A stretch of DNA of 64,000 bases from Collinsella sp. AF20-14LB (GTDB lineage: Bacteria; Actinomycetota; Coriobacteriia; Coriobacteriales; Coriobacteriaceae). Under the pieces are notes generated by a model. The model searched no databases and was not told the origin of the DNA. It was given only the letters and a program-made list of their open reading frames with translations. The stretch is from positions 1-64,000 of the forward strand of contig NZ_QRWD01000009.1 of NCBI RefSeq assembly GCF_003459505.1, written 5' to 3'. The stretch's first letter is position 1; every line of letters begins with the position of its first letter. Below, one piece after another: positions 37,357 through 45,773 of this stretch. A program made the translations under genes and the position numbers.

Positions 37357-38292
37357 CTAATGCTCGATCCAGCAGCGCAGGGTCTCGCCTGCCTGCAGGT
37401 GACGCAGATTCTCCGCGGCGATGTCGACCACGTTATTGAGCGTGGCCTCTAGGTGGAACCAGCCGGAGACATGCGGCGTGATGAGCATGTTGGGCGCATC
37501 CCACAGGGGGCTTGCCGCGGGCAGCGGCTCGGGGTCGGTGACATCGACCGCGGCGCCGGCAAGGTGTCCGGACTCGAGTGCTGCAACCAGGTCGTCGGCA
37601 ACCACAAGGTCACCGCGGCCGCCGTTGGCAAAGAAGGCACCCGGCTTCATCGCGGCGAAGAACTCGGCATTCGCAAGACCGCGGGTCTCGGGCGTGCTGG
37701 GCATAAAGGATGCGACGATATCAGCCTCGGCCAGGCGCTCGGACAGGGCGTCCATGCCGTCCATGTCCTCAAATACAATGGGGTAGACGAGCGGATGACG
37801 CTTGATGCCGCGGACGTGCGCGCCCATGTTGCGGCAGAGCGTGGCGAAGTGACCGCCAATGTCGCCCGCGCCCAGCACCAGCACATTGGCATTTTTGAGC
37901 GAGGTGACCGGGCCCAAGTCCTCCCAGCGATGCTCGCGCTGCAAGTCGTGGTAGCCGGGCAGGCGCTTCATCATGGAAAGGACCATGGCAAACATGTGCT
38001 CGCTCACGGCCTGACCGTAGGCGCCGATTGAGCAAGACAGCTTGGCTTCAGCCGGCACGGTGCCGGCGGCAAGGTAGTCGTCATAGCCCGCGGTCTGCAG
38101 TTGCAGCAGTTGAAGGTGCTCGCATGCGGGGAGCATGGCGGGGTCAACGTTGCCCAGAATCACGTCGGCGTCAGCGACTTGCTCGTGCGTGACAGCGCCG
38201 GCGCTCGTGTAGATAAAGTCCTCGCCCGGAGCGCTCGACTCGAGGATCGCTCGATGGCGGTCGTTGACGGGCAACAAAACCAAGATGTTCAC
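37357..38292 (-). CDS. D-isomer-specific 2-hydroxyacid dehydrogenase family
   Basis: 311 residues. The NAD-binding loop VLGAGDIGGHFATLCRNMGA is near residue 145, the substrate Arg lies in GGRGDLVV near 235, the catalytic Glu in DVTDPEPLP, and the His in TPHVSGWFH near 283. The family reduces or oxidises 2-hydroxy acids such as lactate, glycerate or phosphoglycerate; the exact substrate is unclear. Length and a short substrate domain fit the CtpA/GyaR-like group of single-domain enzymes. A stand-alone gene. Confidence 0.88.
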   Translation of the reverse strand: MNILVLLPVNDRHRAILESSAPGEDFIYTSAGAVTHEQVADADVILGNVDPAMLPACEHLQLLQLQTAGYDDYLAAGTVPAEAKLSCSIGAYGQAVSEHMFAMVLSMMKRLPGYHDLQREHRWEDLGPVTSLKNANVLVLGAGDIGGHFATLCRNMGAHVRGIKRHPLVYPIVFEDMDGMDALSERLAEADIVASFMPSTPETRGLANAEFFAAMKPGAFFANGGRGDLVVADDLVAALESGHLAGAAVDVTDPEPLPAASPLWDAPNMLITPHVSGWFHLEATLNNVVDIAAENLRHLQAGETLRCWIEH

Positions 38293-38308
38293 AGCAGTCC
38301 TCTCCGTT

Positions 38309-38353
38309 CAACCTGCCAAAAAGGGACAGGTTTATTTTGGCAGGTTTTATCAG
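38309..38353 (+). repeat. Dispersed palindromic repeat CCTGCCAAAA family, copy 6
   Basis: A full copy 17 bases upstream of the dehydrogenase start codon, in a gap between two minus-strand genes. Here it would act as a terminator for map or within a leader. Confidence 0.85.
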
Positions 38354-38421
38354 GCAAAACGTTCAAACGAAACGCCGGATGCATGGACGGTTGCAAGTCC
38401 ATGCATCCGGCGTCCGTGCGG

Positions 38422-39309
38422 CTACCAGCTCAGCAACTCGTAGCCGTCCTCGGTCACCACGAGCTGTACCTCGCACTGGGCCGAATCGCTACCGTCCTTG
38501 GTGCGCACACACCAACCGTCACCCTTGCTAATCTTGATGTCGGGCGCTCCGGCGTTGACCATGGGCTCGATGGTAAAGACCATGCCCGGGGCCATGATGG
38601 TGTCCACGTCGGGCGCCTCGGTGGTAAAGCCCACAAACGGGTCCTCGTGGAACTCCTTGCCAATGCCGTGTCCGCCGTACTCGCGCACCACGCTAAAGCC
38701 GGCGTCCTCTACCGTCTTTTGCACAGCCTCGGCCATAACAGAGAGCGGCAGCCACGGCTTGACGGCGGCCAGGCCCGCTTCCACGCTGGCGCGGGTCACG
38801 TCGACCAGGCGCTGGCGCTCGGCCGAGACCTCGCCGATGCAGAACATGCGGCTCGAATCGCTAAAGTAGCCGTCCAGAATCGTGGAGCAGTCCACGTTGA
38901 TGATATCGCCCTCGTGCAGCACGTCCGTATCGCAGGGGATGCCGTGACAGACCACATCGTTGATCGAGGTGCATACGCTCTTGGGATAGCCCTCATAGTT
39001 GAGGTCGGCCGGCGTGCCACCGTGCTCGATGGTGTAGTCGTAGATCATCTGGTCGATCTGGTTGGTGGTCATGCCCGCGGCGATGTGCTCGCCCACGTAG
39101 TCGAGCACGCCCACGTTGATGGCGGCCGAACGCTTAATGCCTTCGATATCGGCGGGCGTTTTGTAGAGTGTGCGGGGCAGAACCTCCCAGCCCTCTTCCC
39201 ACAGGCGCTCGAGGCGCTCGTCGAAGGCGCTATGGCATTTCTTATATTTTTTGCCGCTGCCGCACCAGCAAGCATCGTTGCGGCCGGGCACGGGTCCGTT
39301 GTCAAACAT
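38422..39309 (-). CDS. map: Type I methionine aminopeptidase with SEC-C zinc motif
   Basis: Removes the initiator methionine from new proteins. 295 residues: an N-terminal SEC-C motif (NDACWCGSGKKYKKCH, residues 10-25) likely binds zinc and the ribosome. The peptidase domain follows, with metal ligands in NVDCSTILDGYFSDSSRMF near 150 (Asp), GHGIGKEFHEDP near 220 (His) and FTIEPMV near 250 (Glu). Such SEC-C forms occur in several Gram-positive and actinobacterial genomes beside shorter ones. The ATG follows AAAGGAAG. Confidence 0.94.
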   Translation of the reverse strand: MFDNGPVPGRNDACWCGSGKKYKKCHSAFDERLERLWEEGWEVLPRTLYKTPADIEGIKRSAAINVGVLDYVGEHIAAGMTTNQIDQMIYDYTIEHGGTPADLNYEGYPKSVCTSINDVVCHGIPCDTDVLHEGDIINVDCSTILDGYFSDSSRMFCIGEVSAERQRLVDVTRASVEAGLAAVKPWLPLSVMAEAVQKTVEDAGFSVVREYGGHGIGKEFHEDPFVGFTTEAPDVDTIMAPGMVFTIEPMVNAGAPDIKISKGDGWCVRTKDGSDSAQCEVQLVVTEDGYELLSW

Positions 39310-39361
39310 GGCTAACTTCCTTTCATTCGCAGCTAGTATAGTCCACCCAGGCGTCCATAAA

Positions 39362-39428
39362 AGTTGCGGTGATATAGTTCCGATTTAAGCGGTTTAACAG
39401 CACAAATAGGAACTATATCACCGCAACT
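39362..39428. repeat. TTGCGGTGA palindrome family, copy 3
   Basis: 20-base perfect arms 39362-39381 (AGTTGCGGTGATATAGTTCC) and 39409-39428. The loop is 27 bases. It lies between map and the radical SAM gene. Confidence 0.8.
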
Positions 39429-39469
39429 GATGGGGCGGGATGGCGGGCACTAGCTGCTGCGTGGTTTTG

Positions 39470-40252
39470 CTAGTAGCTCACCTGGCAGGGGATGCCGAGG
39501 GCGCGCACGCGCGCGGCAATCTTGTCGAGCACCTCGGGCGCCGCTTTGGCAAGGCCGGCGACCGGTGTCTCGCGCGCCACCGTGTAGATGGTCGCTTCTT
39601 GCGGGCGAATGCGCTCAAGCGCCGCGAGCCAGGGGGCAACGTACTCCTCGCCGGTGTTGTCGATGAGCTTGCCCTGATACTCGCCGGTCAAAAAGATCGT
39701 CTGGATAATAACGTGACCGTCAAAGCTTGCGAACGTCTCGATCTGGTGCTCGACGTCGTAGGGGCCGACAGGCTGGTCGAGCAGCTGGATAAACGCCGGG
39801 TCGACGGTATCGAGCTTAAGAATGTTGTCGTTGACCATCATGAGCGCATCGTGTACCTGGGGACGGTCGGCGCGCGTGCCGTTGGAGAGCACGGCAATCT
39901 TGGTGTTTGGGGCCAGCTGGTCGCGAAGCGCGACGGCACCGGCGATGGCCTGCGGAAACTCCGGCGCGGCGGTGGGCTCGCCGTTGCCTGCGAAGGTGAT
40001 CACATCGGGGAGCTCGCCCTCGGCTGCCATCTCGCGCAGCTTTGCCTCGAGCGTGTCGAGCACCACGGCAGCCGTGTTATACGGCTCGTGGCAGGGGCGC
40101 TCGGCGTTGAGGCCGTTTTCGCAGTAAATGCAGTCGAACGTGCAGATTTTGCCGCTGGCCGGCATCATGTTGACGCCGAGCGAGAGACCAAGGCGACGGC
40201 TGCGAACGGGCCCAAAGATGGGGCTGGCATTCAAAAACGTAGACATAGACAT
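39470..40252 (-). CDS. Radical SAM protein
   Basis: 260 residues with the cluster motif CTFDCIYCENG (Cx3Cx2C) near residue 36, preceded by GPVRSRRLGLSLGVNMMP, a pattern of the MoaA-related group with that N-terminus. FAGNGEPTAAPEFPQ near 85 is the usual GGEP-like position. No SPASM domain is seen. Substrate unknown. The ATG at 40252 follows GAGGAGCAT; the next ATG is two codons later. A longer in-frame extension exists but lacks a ribosome site. A stand-alone gene, divergent from the hydrolase. Confidence 0.88.
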   Translation of the reverse strand: MSMSTFLNASPIFGPVRSRRLGLSLGVNMMPASGKICTFDCIYCENGLNAERPCHEPYNTAAVVLDTLEAKLREMAAEGELPDVITFAGNGEPTAAPEFPQAIAGAVALRDQLAPNTKIAVLSNGTRADRPQVHDALMMVNDNILKLDTVDPAFIQLLDQPVGPYDVEHQIETFASFDGHVIIQTIFLTGEYQGKLIDNTGEEYVAPWLAALERIRPQEATIYTVARETPVAGLAKAAPEVLDKIAARVRALGIPCQVSY

Positions 40253-40471
40253 ATGCTCCTCAAGACAATTGTGCCTAAGCATAGCATCGGCTCCGAAGCA
40301 AGGTGCGGGCTCTTGCTTTACAAGTTTCGTTTTTGCACGTCGCTCATTATGCCGTGCCATGAAAAGCCTCAGGTCGGGTACAGTTAATCTGTTAACAAAG
40401 CGTAAAGCAATGCGGGTCTATCCAACCGTGCTGACGGGCAACTGGATGGGCATTGACGATGGGAACACAGT

Positions 40472-41269
40472 ATGGATTATACGGTTGAGAATGCGGGCAC
40501 CACGATCGCCTGTCGCGAGTATGCCGGCCCGGTTGTATCGTCCGATACGCCCGCCTTGGTGTGCGTGCACGGCGCCTGCGTCGACGGCGTCTTCTTTGAC
40601 GCCATCGCCCGCGAGCTCGCCTGTGACTACCGCGTCATTGCCTACGACCGCCGTGGTTGCGGCGAGAGCGGCGACGCTGCAGACGGACGCTACGACCTCG
40701 CCGCCCAGGCTGCCGACCTGCAGGCCGTTATCGAGCATATTGGCGCTCCGGCAAACGTGCTCGCGCACAGTGCCGGTACGCTGGTGACGCTGGAGCTCCT
40801 CCGTGCAAACCCTGCCATAATCTCGCGTGCGATTCTGCATGAACCCGCCGTGACAAACGAGGGTGCCGGCCTGGGCGCGGCCCCGGTTTTGCTCGAGATG
40901 ATCGCCGCGGGAAAGGTCTCGAGGGCATTACGGGCCTTCCTGGGCGCCATCGGCGATTCGGACCCTGAGGCTCCCAAGTTAACCGAGGCAGAAGCCAAGC
41001 ATGCCCTGCGCAACGGCCGCAGTTTCATGGCAAACGAATACGAGACCACTATGACCTACGTTCCCGATTGGAATCGCGCCCGCGCATCGAAAACGGTGGC
41101 CGCCGTATTCCTGGGCGAGCTCTCGATTGGCACGCCCCGCGAGGCGGGCACGAGGACAGCAGCTGAGCTCTTGGACTGTCCGCTCGTAACGGTTCCCGGC
41201 GCGCACAACGGGCTGCGCGATCGCCCGACAGCGACCGCGCAGGCTGCCCGCGGCATCTTGGGGCTCTAG
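40472..41269 (+). CDS. Alpha/beta-hydrolase fold protein
   Basis: 265 residues. The oxyanion segment VCVHGACVDG is near residue 29, YDRRGCGES near 60, and the nucleophile elbow AHSAG near 97 (Ser in G/A-H-S-A-G). An Asp-containing and a final His-containing segment (PGAHNGLRDRP) complete the usual triad. Substrate unknown: esterase, lipase or haloperoxidase-like are all possible. No signal peptide. The start ATG is at 40472; the ribosome site is weak. Confidence 0.85.
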   Translation: MDYTVENAGTTIACREYAGPVVSSDTPALVCVHGACVDGVFFDAIARELACDYRVIAYDRRGCGESGDAADGRYDLAAQAADLQAVIEHIGAPANVLAHSAGTLVTLELLRANPAIISRAILHEPAVTNEGAGLGAAPVLLEMIAAGKVSRALRAFLGAIGDSDPEAPKLTEAEAKHALRNGRSFMANEYETTMTYVPDWNRARASKTVAAVFLGELSIGTPREAGTRTAAELLDCPLVTVPGAHNGLRDRPTATAQAARGILGL

Positions 41270-41478
41270 CGGCCGAATCATCAAACGGGCTTCTTTCGTA
41301 GACGTTTCGGCTGTGTTAACAAAGGTGCTCAAAACCCAACGTCTGCGGCTTCAACCCTACCGTCTGCCAACTCATGAAAAAGAAACGGTATTCACGTGTG
41401 TACCTGCATCGACAAGGTGCTACCCTTGTAACATTTGGCACCCACTGCTACCAAGCAAAACTACTGAAAGGGCCCCCT

Positions 41479-43362
41479 ATGCTCAATAATCACGAGGCCA
41501 ATCTAACCGACGAGGAGGCTGCCGCCGAGGTCGCCCGTGTCGCGAAAACCTACCCCGTGGTACGTTTGCTGTCTGTCGATCAGATTAAGGGCGATCCTAA
41601 CTGCCTGCTCGCCGGCGAGCGGTGTCCCTGTCTGCGCCAGTCAAGTCTTGAAGCCTTGGCGGCAGGTTCCGAAGAGGTGTCGGAACGGCTGCTCAACGAT
41701 GGCGTTGAGTACCGCGCTCGCCTGCGCCCTCTGAAGGTCGAGGGCGAGCCTCACGTCCTGCTGATGGTGCGTCCGATTGATGAACAGGAGACCGCAGAAG
41801 AGGACCTTGTCTACACCGACGTGCTGACGAGCGTGCGCAATCGCCGATATTACGAGGAAAAGCTTCGCAGCGCCCGCATGCAGGCCGGTGTGGCCATGAT
41901 CGACCTTGATGATTTTAGGGTCTTCAACGATACCTGTGGCCGTCATGCCGGCGACCTTGCACTCGGTGCGGTGGCGACGGCCATACGAGGCAGTATTCGT
42001 TCGACTGATGAGCTTGTCCGCTATGGTTGCGATAAGTTTGTGGCCGTCATGCCCAATATCCCCTCCGATGACTTCGCCCGTCGTCTGCGTCACGTATCCG
42101 ATGCCGTTCATTCCGCGATTATTCCGGGCCATGAGCGTGTTAGCTTGACAGCATGTGTTGGTGGCGTTCGCATTAATGGCGAGACGGTCGATGAGGGCGT
42201 TGGCCGCGCTGTCCAATTACTGAGCCGCGCTAAGGCAAAAGCCGGTACGGTCGTGACCGATACCGATTCCGTCGATACCTTCCAAAGCGAAAAGCCTTCG
42301 GTGCTTATCGTCGATGACTCCGAGATGAACCGAGCTATTCTCAGCGAGATGCTCAAGGACGAGTATTGCATCCTCGAGGCCGATAGCGGTCGTGCAGCGC
42401 TCGACATGGTCGACCGCTATGGTGATGAGCTGTCGCTCGTGCTGCTGGACATTGTCATGCCGGGCATGAACGGCTTTGAGGTGTTGGGCGATCTGTCGCG
42501 CCGGTCGATTATTGACAATCTGCCTGTCATCATGATCTCGAGCGAAGATTCCGACGATGTGGTGCTGCGCGCGTATGAGCTGGGTGCCTCGGACTATGTC
42601 AACCGCCCGTTTGACTCCCGTGTCGTGCGCCGCCGTGTAAGCAACACCATCCGCCTGTACGCCAAACAGCGCCGCCTGACGAGCCTGCTGTCCCAGCAGT
42701 ACAACGAGCGCGTCAAGAACAGCCGCATGCTCATCGACATCATGGCCGGCGTCATGGAGCTCCGCAATGGCGAGAGCGGCAGGCACGTTACGAACATCGA
42801 GAAGCTGACCGAGCTGCTGCTTGGCTGCCTGGTCCACCGTAGCGACAGCATCTCCCTCGACAACGAGGAGCGCTCTACGATTGCCCTGGCTTCGGCACTG
42901 CACGATATCGGCAAGATGTCGATTGACGATGCGCTTCTCAACAAGCCCGGGCGCCTCACGTCCGAGGAGTTCGAGATTATGAAGACGCATACCACGATCG
43001 GCGCCGACATGCTGCATGAGCTGGGCCGCCATCACGCCGGCAATGCGCTTATGGAATATGCGTACCAGATTGCGCGTTGGCACCACGAGCGCTGGGACGG
43101 CAAGGGTTATCCCGATGGCCTTAAGGGCGACGATATCCCCATCGCCGCACAGGTGGTTTCGGTGGCCGACGTATACGATGCGCTGACGAGCGTGCGCGTG
43201 TACAAGGATGCCATCCCGCACGAGGAGGCGATCCAGATGATCCTGGACGGTAAGTGCGGCACCTTTAACCCGCTGCTGCTCGACTGTCTGCTCGAGGTGC
43301 AAGACCGTATTGCCGAAACATTGGCGCGCCCTGCCGAGGTCGTTGCGCTTCCTACGATTTAG
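41479..43362 (+). CDS. Degenerate GGDEF, receiver and HD-GYP domains in one protein
   Basis: 627 residues. After an N-terminal region (1-110) a diguanylate-cyclase-like domain begins at TDVLTSVRNRRYYEEKL; its active-site loop is GCDKF (residues 183-187) in place of GGDEF, so it is probably inactive. A receiver domain (about 275-390) has VLIVDDSEMNRAIL and LLDIVMPGMNG. The C-terminal HD-GYP domain (about 420-610) keeps HDIGKM and HHERWDGKGYPDGL, so it can be an active c-di-GMP phosphodiesterase. A small Hpt protein follows after 23 bases, so phosphorelay control is likely. The ATG at 41479 is chosen over an upstream start at 41374. Confidence 0.9.
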   Translation: MLNNHEANLTDEEAAAEVARVAKTYPVVRLLSVDQIKGDPNCLLAGERCPCLRQSSLEALAAGSEEVSERLLNDGVEYRARLRPLKVEGEPHVLLMVRPIDEQETAEEDLVYTDVLTSVRNRRYYEEKLRSARMQAGVAMIDLDDFRVFNDTCGRHAGDLALGAVATAIRGSIRSTDELVRYGCDKFVAVMPNIPSDDFARRLRHVSDAVHSAIIPGHERVSLTACVGGVRINGETVDEGVGRAVQLLSRAKAKAGTVVTDTDSVDTFQSEKPSVLIVDDSEMNRAILSEMLKDEYCILEADSGRAALDMVDRYGDELSLVLLDIVMPGMNGFEVLGDLSRRSIIDNLPVIMISSEDSDDVVLRAYELGASDYVNRPFDSRVVRRRVSNTIRLYAKQRRLTSLLSQQYNERVKNSRMLIDIMAGVMELRNGESGRHVTNIEKLTELLLGCLVHRSDSISLDNEERSTIALASALHDIGKMSIDDALLNKPGRLTSEEFEIMKTHTTIGADMLHELGRHHAGNALMEYAYQIARWHHERWDGKGYPDGLKGDDIPIAAQVVSVADVYDALTSVRVYKDAIPHEEAIQMILDGKCGTFNPLLLDCLLEVQDRIAETLARPAEVVALPTI

Positions 43363-43385
43363 TTTGACCAAAGGAGTTTGAATCC

Positions 43386-43742
43386 ATGATTTCCATGCGT
43401 GAAGCGTATGAGAAGATCGGCGCCAATTATGATGACGCTTGCACTCGGCTGATGGGCGAGGAGATGCTTGCCCGCTTTGCCCTCAAGTTTTTGGATGACG
43501 AGAGCATGGACAAGCTGGAGGCCGCCATGGCGGCAGGAGACGCCAAGGAAGCGTTTATGGCAGCTCACACGCTCAAGGGCGTGAGCCAGAACCTGGGATT
43601 CGATAATCTGTACGAGCCGGCGGTCGTGGTGACCGAGGCGCTGCGCGGCGCCGATGCCGTTGACGGCGCTCGCGCGGGAATGCATGCGTTGCAGCAGCAA
43701 TATGCGGCTACGATGTCGGCCCTGCGCGAGGTGGCCGAGTAA
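43386..43742 (+). CDS. Hpt phosphotransfer domain protein
   Basis: 118 residues, a four-helix bundle with the phospho-His in AAHTLKGVSQNLGF near residue 60. Hpt domains pass phosphate between receivers. The gene begins 23 bases after the GGDEF/REC/HD-GYP gene, so it probably donates to or drains the receiver in that protein. A histidine kinase partner is not in the window unless the interrupted one at 22918 served. ATG follows AAAGGAG by 11 bases. Confidence 0.9.
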   Translation: MISMREAYEKIGANYDDACTRLMGEEMLARFALKFLDDESMDKLEAAMAAGDAKEAFMAAHTLKGVSQNLGFDNLYEPAVVVTEALRGADAVDGARAGMHALQQQYAATMSALREVAE

Positions 43743-43767
43743 GAGCTCGCGAGCTTTGATGGCTATG

Positions 43768-43831
43768 AGAGTGGATAATCTCCCGTTTTAGGCCCGGTGG
43801 CGACCTCAAAGTGGGAGATTATCCACTCTCG
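43768..43831. terminator. 18-bp perfect inverted repeat after the Hpt gene
   Basis: GAGAGTGGATAATCTCCC (43768-43785) pairs with 43814-43831, with a 28-base loop. It is probably the end of the preceding operon. Confidence 0.7.
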
Positions 43832-43919
43832 TTCGATACGTGTCCAAAAATCCACTCTCACCCCTTCTGATTGGTGAATGGCCTATGCGCACTGGCGGGG
43901 CTTTCCGCATGCAATCCAT

Positions 43920-43951
43920 ATCGTTGTTCGATAAACTATTCGGATAACGAT
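43920..43951. promoter_or_regulatory. Imperfect palindrome before DUF2975 gene, possible XRE operator
   Basis: ATCGTTGTTCGATA and TATTCGGATAACGAT face each other around AAC, with a few mismatches. GTTATCG recurs at 44962, before the ABC operon. Binding by the XRE protein at 44542 is a guess from context. Confidence 0.35.
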
Positions 43952-43972
43952 AGATTCGATGAGGGTGAGTGT

Positions 43973-44533
43973 ATGTCCAACAGCGTTCAGCGTATGGCCA
44001 AGGCGGGCGAGACTGTAAGGAAGCTTGGCTTTTGCATGGCGGTCGTTTTTGCGGGAATGCTCGTCGCTTTTGCCGCGTTGGTTGTTTACGTGATCTGGTA
44101 TGCGGTTGCAAACGTTGTTTCTGTCGATTCTTTCGGTGTCGTGACGCTTCTCGATGGCGGGAGCATCGTTATCCCAAGCGGGCTGTGCCTGGCACTCGTC
44201 GTGGGTGTTTCGCTTGTCGTTTTGTGCGGAATCAGCCATAACATCTCTCGGGGCGTCTCGCCCTTTACCAAGACGCATGTGCGGCTTATCCGTGTTCTCG
44301 CGCTTGCCTTTGCTGTTAACGCCGCGGTTTCGCTTGTTGGTGCCTATGGATCGGTCAATCTCACCATTGGCGGACTGGAGCTTTACATCGTGCCTCATTC
44401 CTTCGTTATTGAGATTTGCCAAGGCGCTACCTTTGATGCGGGGTCGTTTATCGGCGCAGTTGTCTGTCTGTTTATCTCGGCGATCTGGAGTTATGCCTCG
44501 CTGCTCCAAGAGCAGTCTGACGAGCTTGTGTAG
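43973..44533 (+). CDS. DUF2975-type membrane protein
   Basis: 186 residues with four hydrophobic segments at about 15-45, 65-90, 110-130 and 150-175. This layout and the adjacent small XRE gene are typical of DUF2975/YoaS-type pairs in Firmicutes and some Actinobacteria, in which the membrane protein may modulate the regulator. It starts an accessory block that is more AT-rich than its neighbours. The ATG at 43973 follows GAGGGTGAGTGT; the longer upstream frame is rejected. Confidence 0.8.
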   Translation: MSNSVQRMAKAGETVRKLGFCMAVVFAGMLVAFAALVVYVIWYAVANVVSVDSFGVVTLLDGGSIVIPSGLCLALVVGVSLVVLCGISHNISRGVSPFTKTHVRLIRVLALAFAVNAAVSLVGAYGSVNLTIGGLELYIVPHSFVIEICQGATFDAGSFIGAVVCLFISAIWSYASLLQEQSDELV

Positions 44534-44541
44534 GAGGAAAC

Positions 44542-44871
44542 ATGAGCTATCTCATCATCGAGCTTGAGACGCAGCTGCTTAAGACCGGAAAGACCAGCGC
44601 TGATCTGATTCGGGCGACGGGGCATACTCCGGCGAATATTTCAAAGCTAAGAAACGGAAAAGTAAAAGCTATTCGCCTTAAGACGCTTCTCGAAATCTGT
44701 GATGAGCTTGATTGTCAACCGGGAGATATTATTCAGCGCGTGAGCGAGAAAGAGCTTGAGGAGCTTATTGTCGAGCGCGCAAAAAATGTTGTGAGACAGA
44801 TGCGGGATGGCGGAGGCAACGAGGCGTCGCTTCCGACATCAGTCTTTGCTGTCGATTTGAGTGACGAGTAG
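44542..44871 (+). CDS. XRE/YozG-like DNA-binding regulator
   Basis: 109 residues. A compact helix-turn-helix (TSADLIRATGHTPANISKL, residues 17-36) is followed by LKTLLEICDELDCQPGDII, the pattern of YozG-like regulators paired with DUF2975 proteins, and a helical C-terminal tail. GGAGGAAAC precedes the ATG, eight bases after the membrane protein's stop. A terminator follows the stop. Confidence 0.85.
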   Translation: MSYLIIELETQLLKTGKTSADLIRATGHTPANISKLRNGKVKAIRLKTLLEICDELDCQPGDIIQRVSEKELEELIVERAKNVVRQMRDGGGNEASLPTSVFAVDLSDE

Positions 44872-44909
44872 CTTAAGGCGAACAACTAAAACGAAATATC
44901 AGCGTGAAG

Positions 44910-44940
44910 GAACCCGTGTCTAACACGGGTTCTTTCTTTT
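44910..44940 (+). terminator. Rho-independent terminator after the XRE gene
   Basis: AACCCGTGT (44911-44919) pairs with ACACGGGTT (44923-44931), followed by CTTTCTTTT. Confidence 0.9.
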
Positions 44941-44948
44941 AGATTATC

Positions 44949-44980
44949 TTGACAAATATGTGTTATCGAAAAACAATAAC
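44949..44980 (+). promoter_or_regulatory. Possible promoter of the immunity-type ABC operon
   Basis: TTGACA at 44949-44954 is a perfect -35. The expected -10 region (AACAATAA, 44972-44979) is weak. GTTATCG at 44962 lies in the spacer and resembles the palindrome before the DUF2975 gene. Confidence 0.4.
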
Positions 44981-45047
44981 AACTATGGAAAACGATAAAG
45001 GAAGGAACGATATGAGCTGTTTTGCTATCAAGCGGAACAGGAGGACA

Positions 45048-45773
45048 ATGAACGCATCAGCGATAAAGCTATCAAAAGTTTCAAAACGCTACGGGAAACG
45101 GCACGTTTTGCATGACGTTTCCTTCGAGGTGGGTCAGTCTGAGCTTTGCGCCCTTGTTGGTGCAAACGGGGCGGGTAAAAGCACGCTTATTAAAATAGTG
45201 CTGGGCCTCTGTGGGCCATCGTCGGGGAGTGTGGAGCTCTTTGGAGGCAAGTCGAAAAAAGAGCTGAGTCTGATGCGGACGCGTGTCGGCTATGTGCCAG
45301 ATTCCAGCGGAGCATACCAATCCCTCAGTGCGGCTGAGAATCTTCGGATCCGATGTGCGGAATGGGGGCTCGATGAGAAACGTGAGGTTCCTCGCGTTTT
45401 GAGCCTTGTCGGGCTGGACGTCGATGAGAAAAAGAACGTGGGCAGTTTTTCTCTGGGAATGAAACGGCGGCTGGATATAGCTACGGCTTTGTTGGGCGAT
45501 ACCGACGTACTAATTTTCGATGAGCCGGCAAATGGATTGGATCCGTTGGGCATCGAGAGTATATGGGCCCTTATCGGTCGATTGAATCAAGAACAGGGCA
45601 AAACCATGCTTATTTCTAGCCACGACTTGGATGAGCTGGCATCGGTTGCAACATGCTGCCTGTTTCTTCATGACGGCGAACTGCTGAAAAAGGAATCGAT
45701 GGACATCATAAGGGATGAGGCGTCGTCCTTAAAAGAGTATTACAGGCGCTTGATGAAGGCGGTCTCGCTATGA
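45048..45773 (+). CDS. ABC transporter ATP-binding protein, bacteriocin-immunity type
   Basis: 241 residues from the ATG at 45048, which follows AGGAGG by four bases; an ATG at 45012 with its own ribosome site would add 12 residues. Walker A GANGAGKSTLIK near residue 37, signature SLGMKRRLDIATALLG near 130, Walker B LIFDEPANGLDP. The SLGMKRRL variant signature is usual in lantibiotic-immunity (LanF) and related ABC-2 ATPases. It overlaps the first permease by four bases (ATGA). The role may be immunity to a bacteriocin or antibiotic; no biosynthetic genes are nearby. Confidence 0.9.
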   Translation: MNASAIKLSKVSKRYGKRHVLHDVSFEVGQSELCALVGANGAGKSTLIKIVLGLCGPSSGSVELFGGKSKKELSLMRTRVGYVPDSSGAYQSLSAAENLRIRCAEWGLDEKREVPRVLSLVGLDVDEKKNVGSFSLGMKRRLDIATALLGDTDVLIFDEPANGLDPLGIESIWALIGRLNQEQGKTMLISSHDLDELASVATCCLFLHDGELLKKESMDIIRDEASSLKEYYRRLMKAVSL

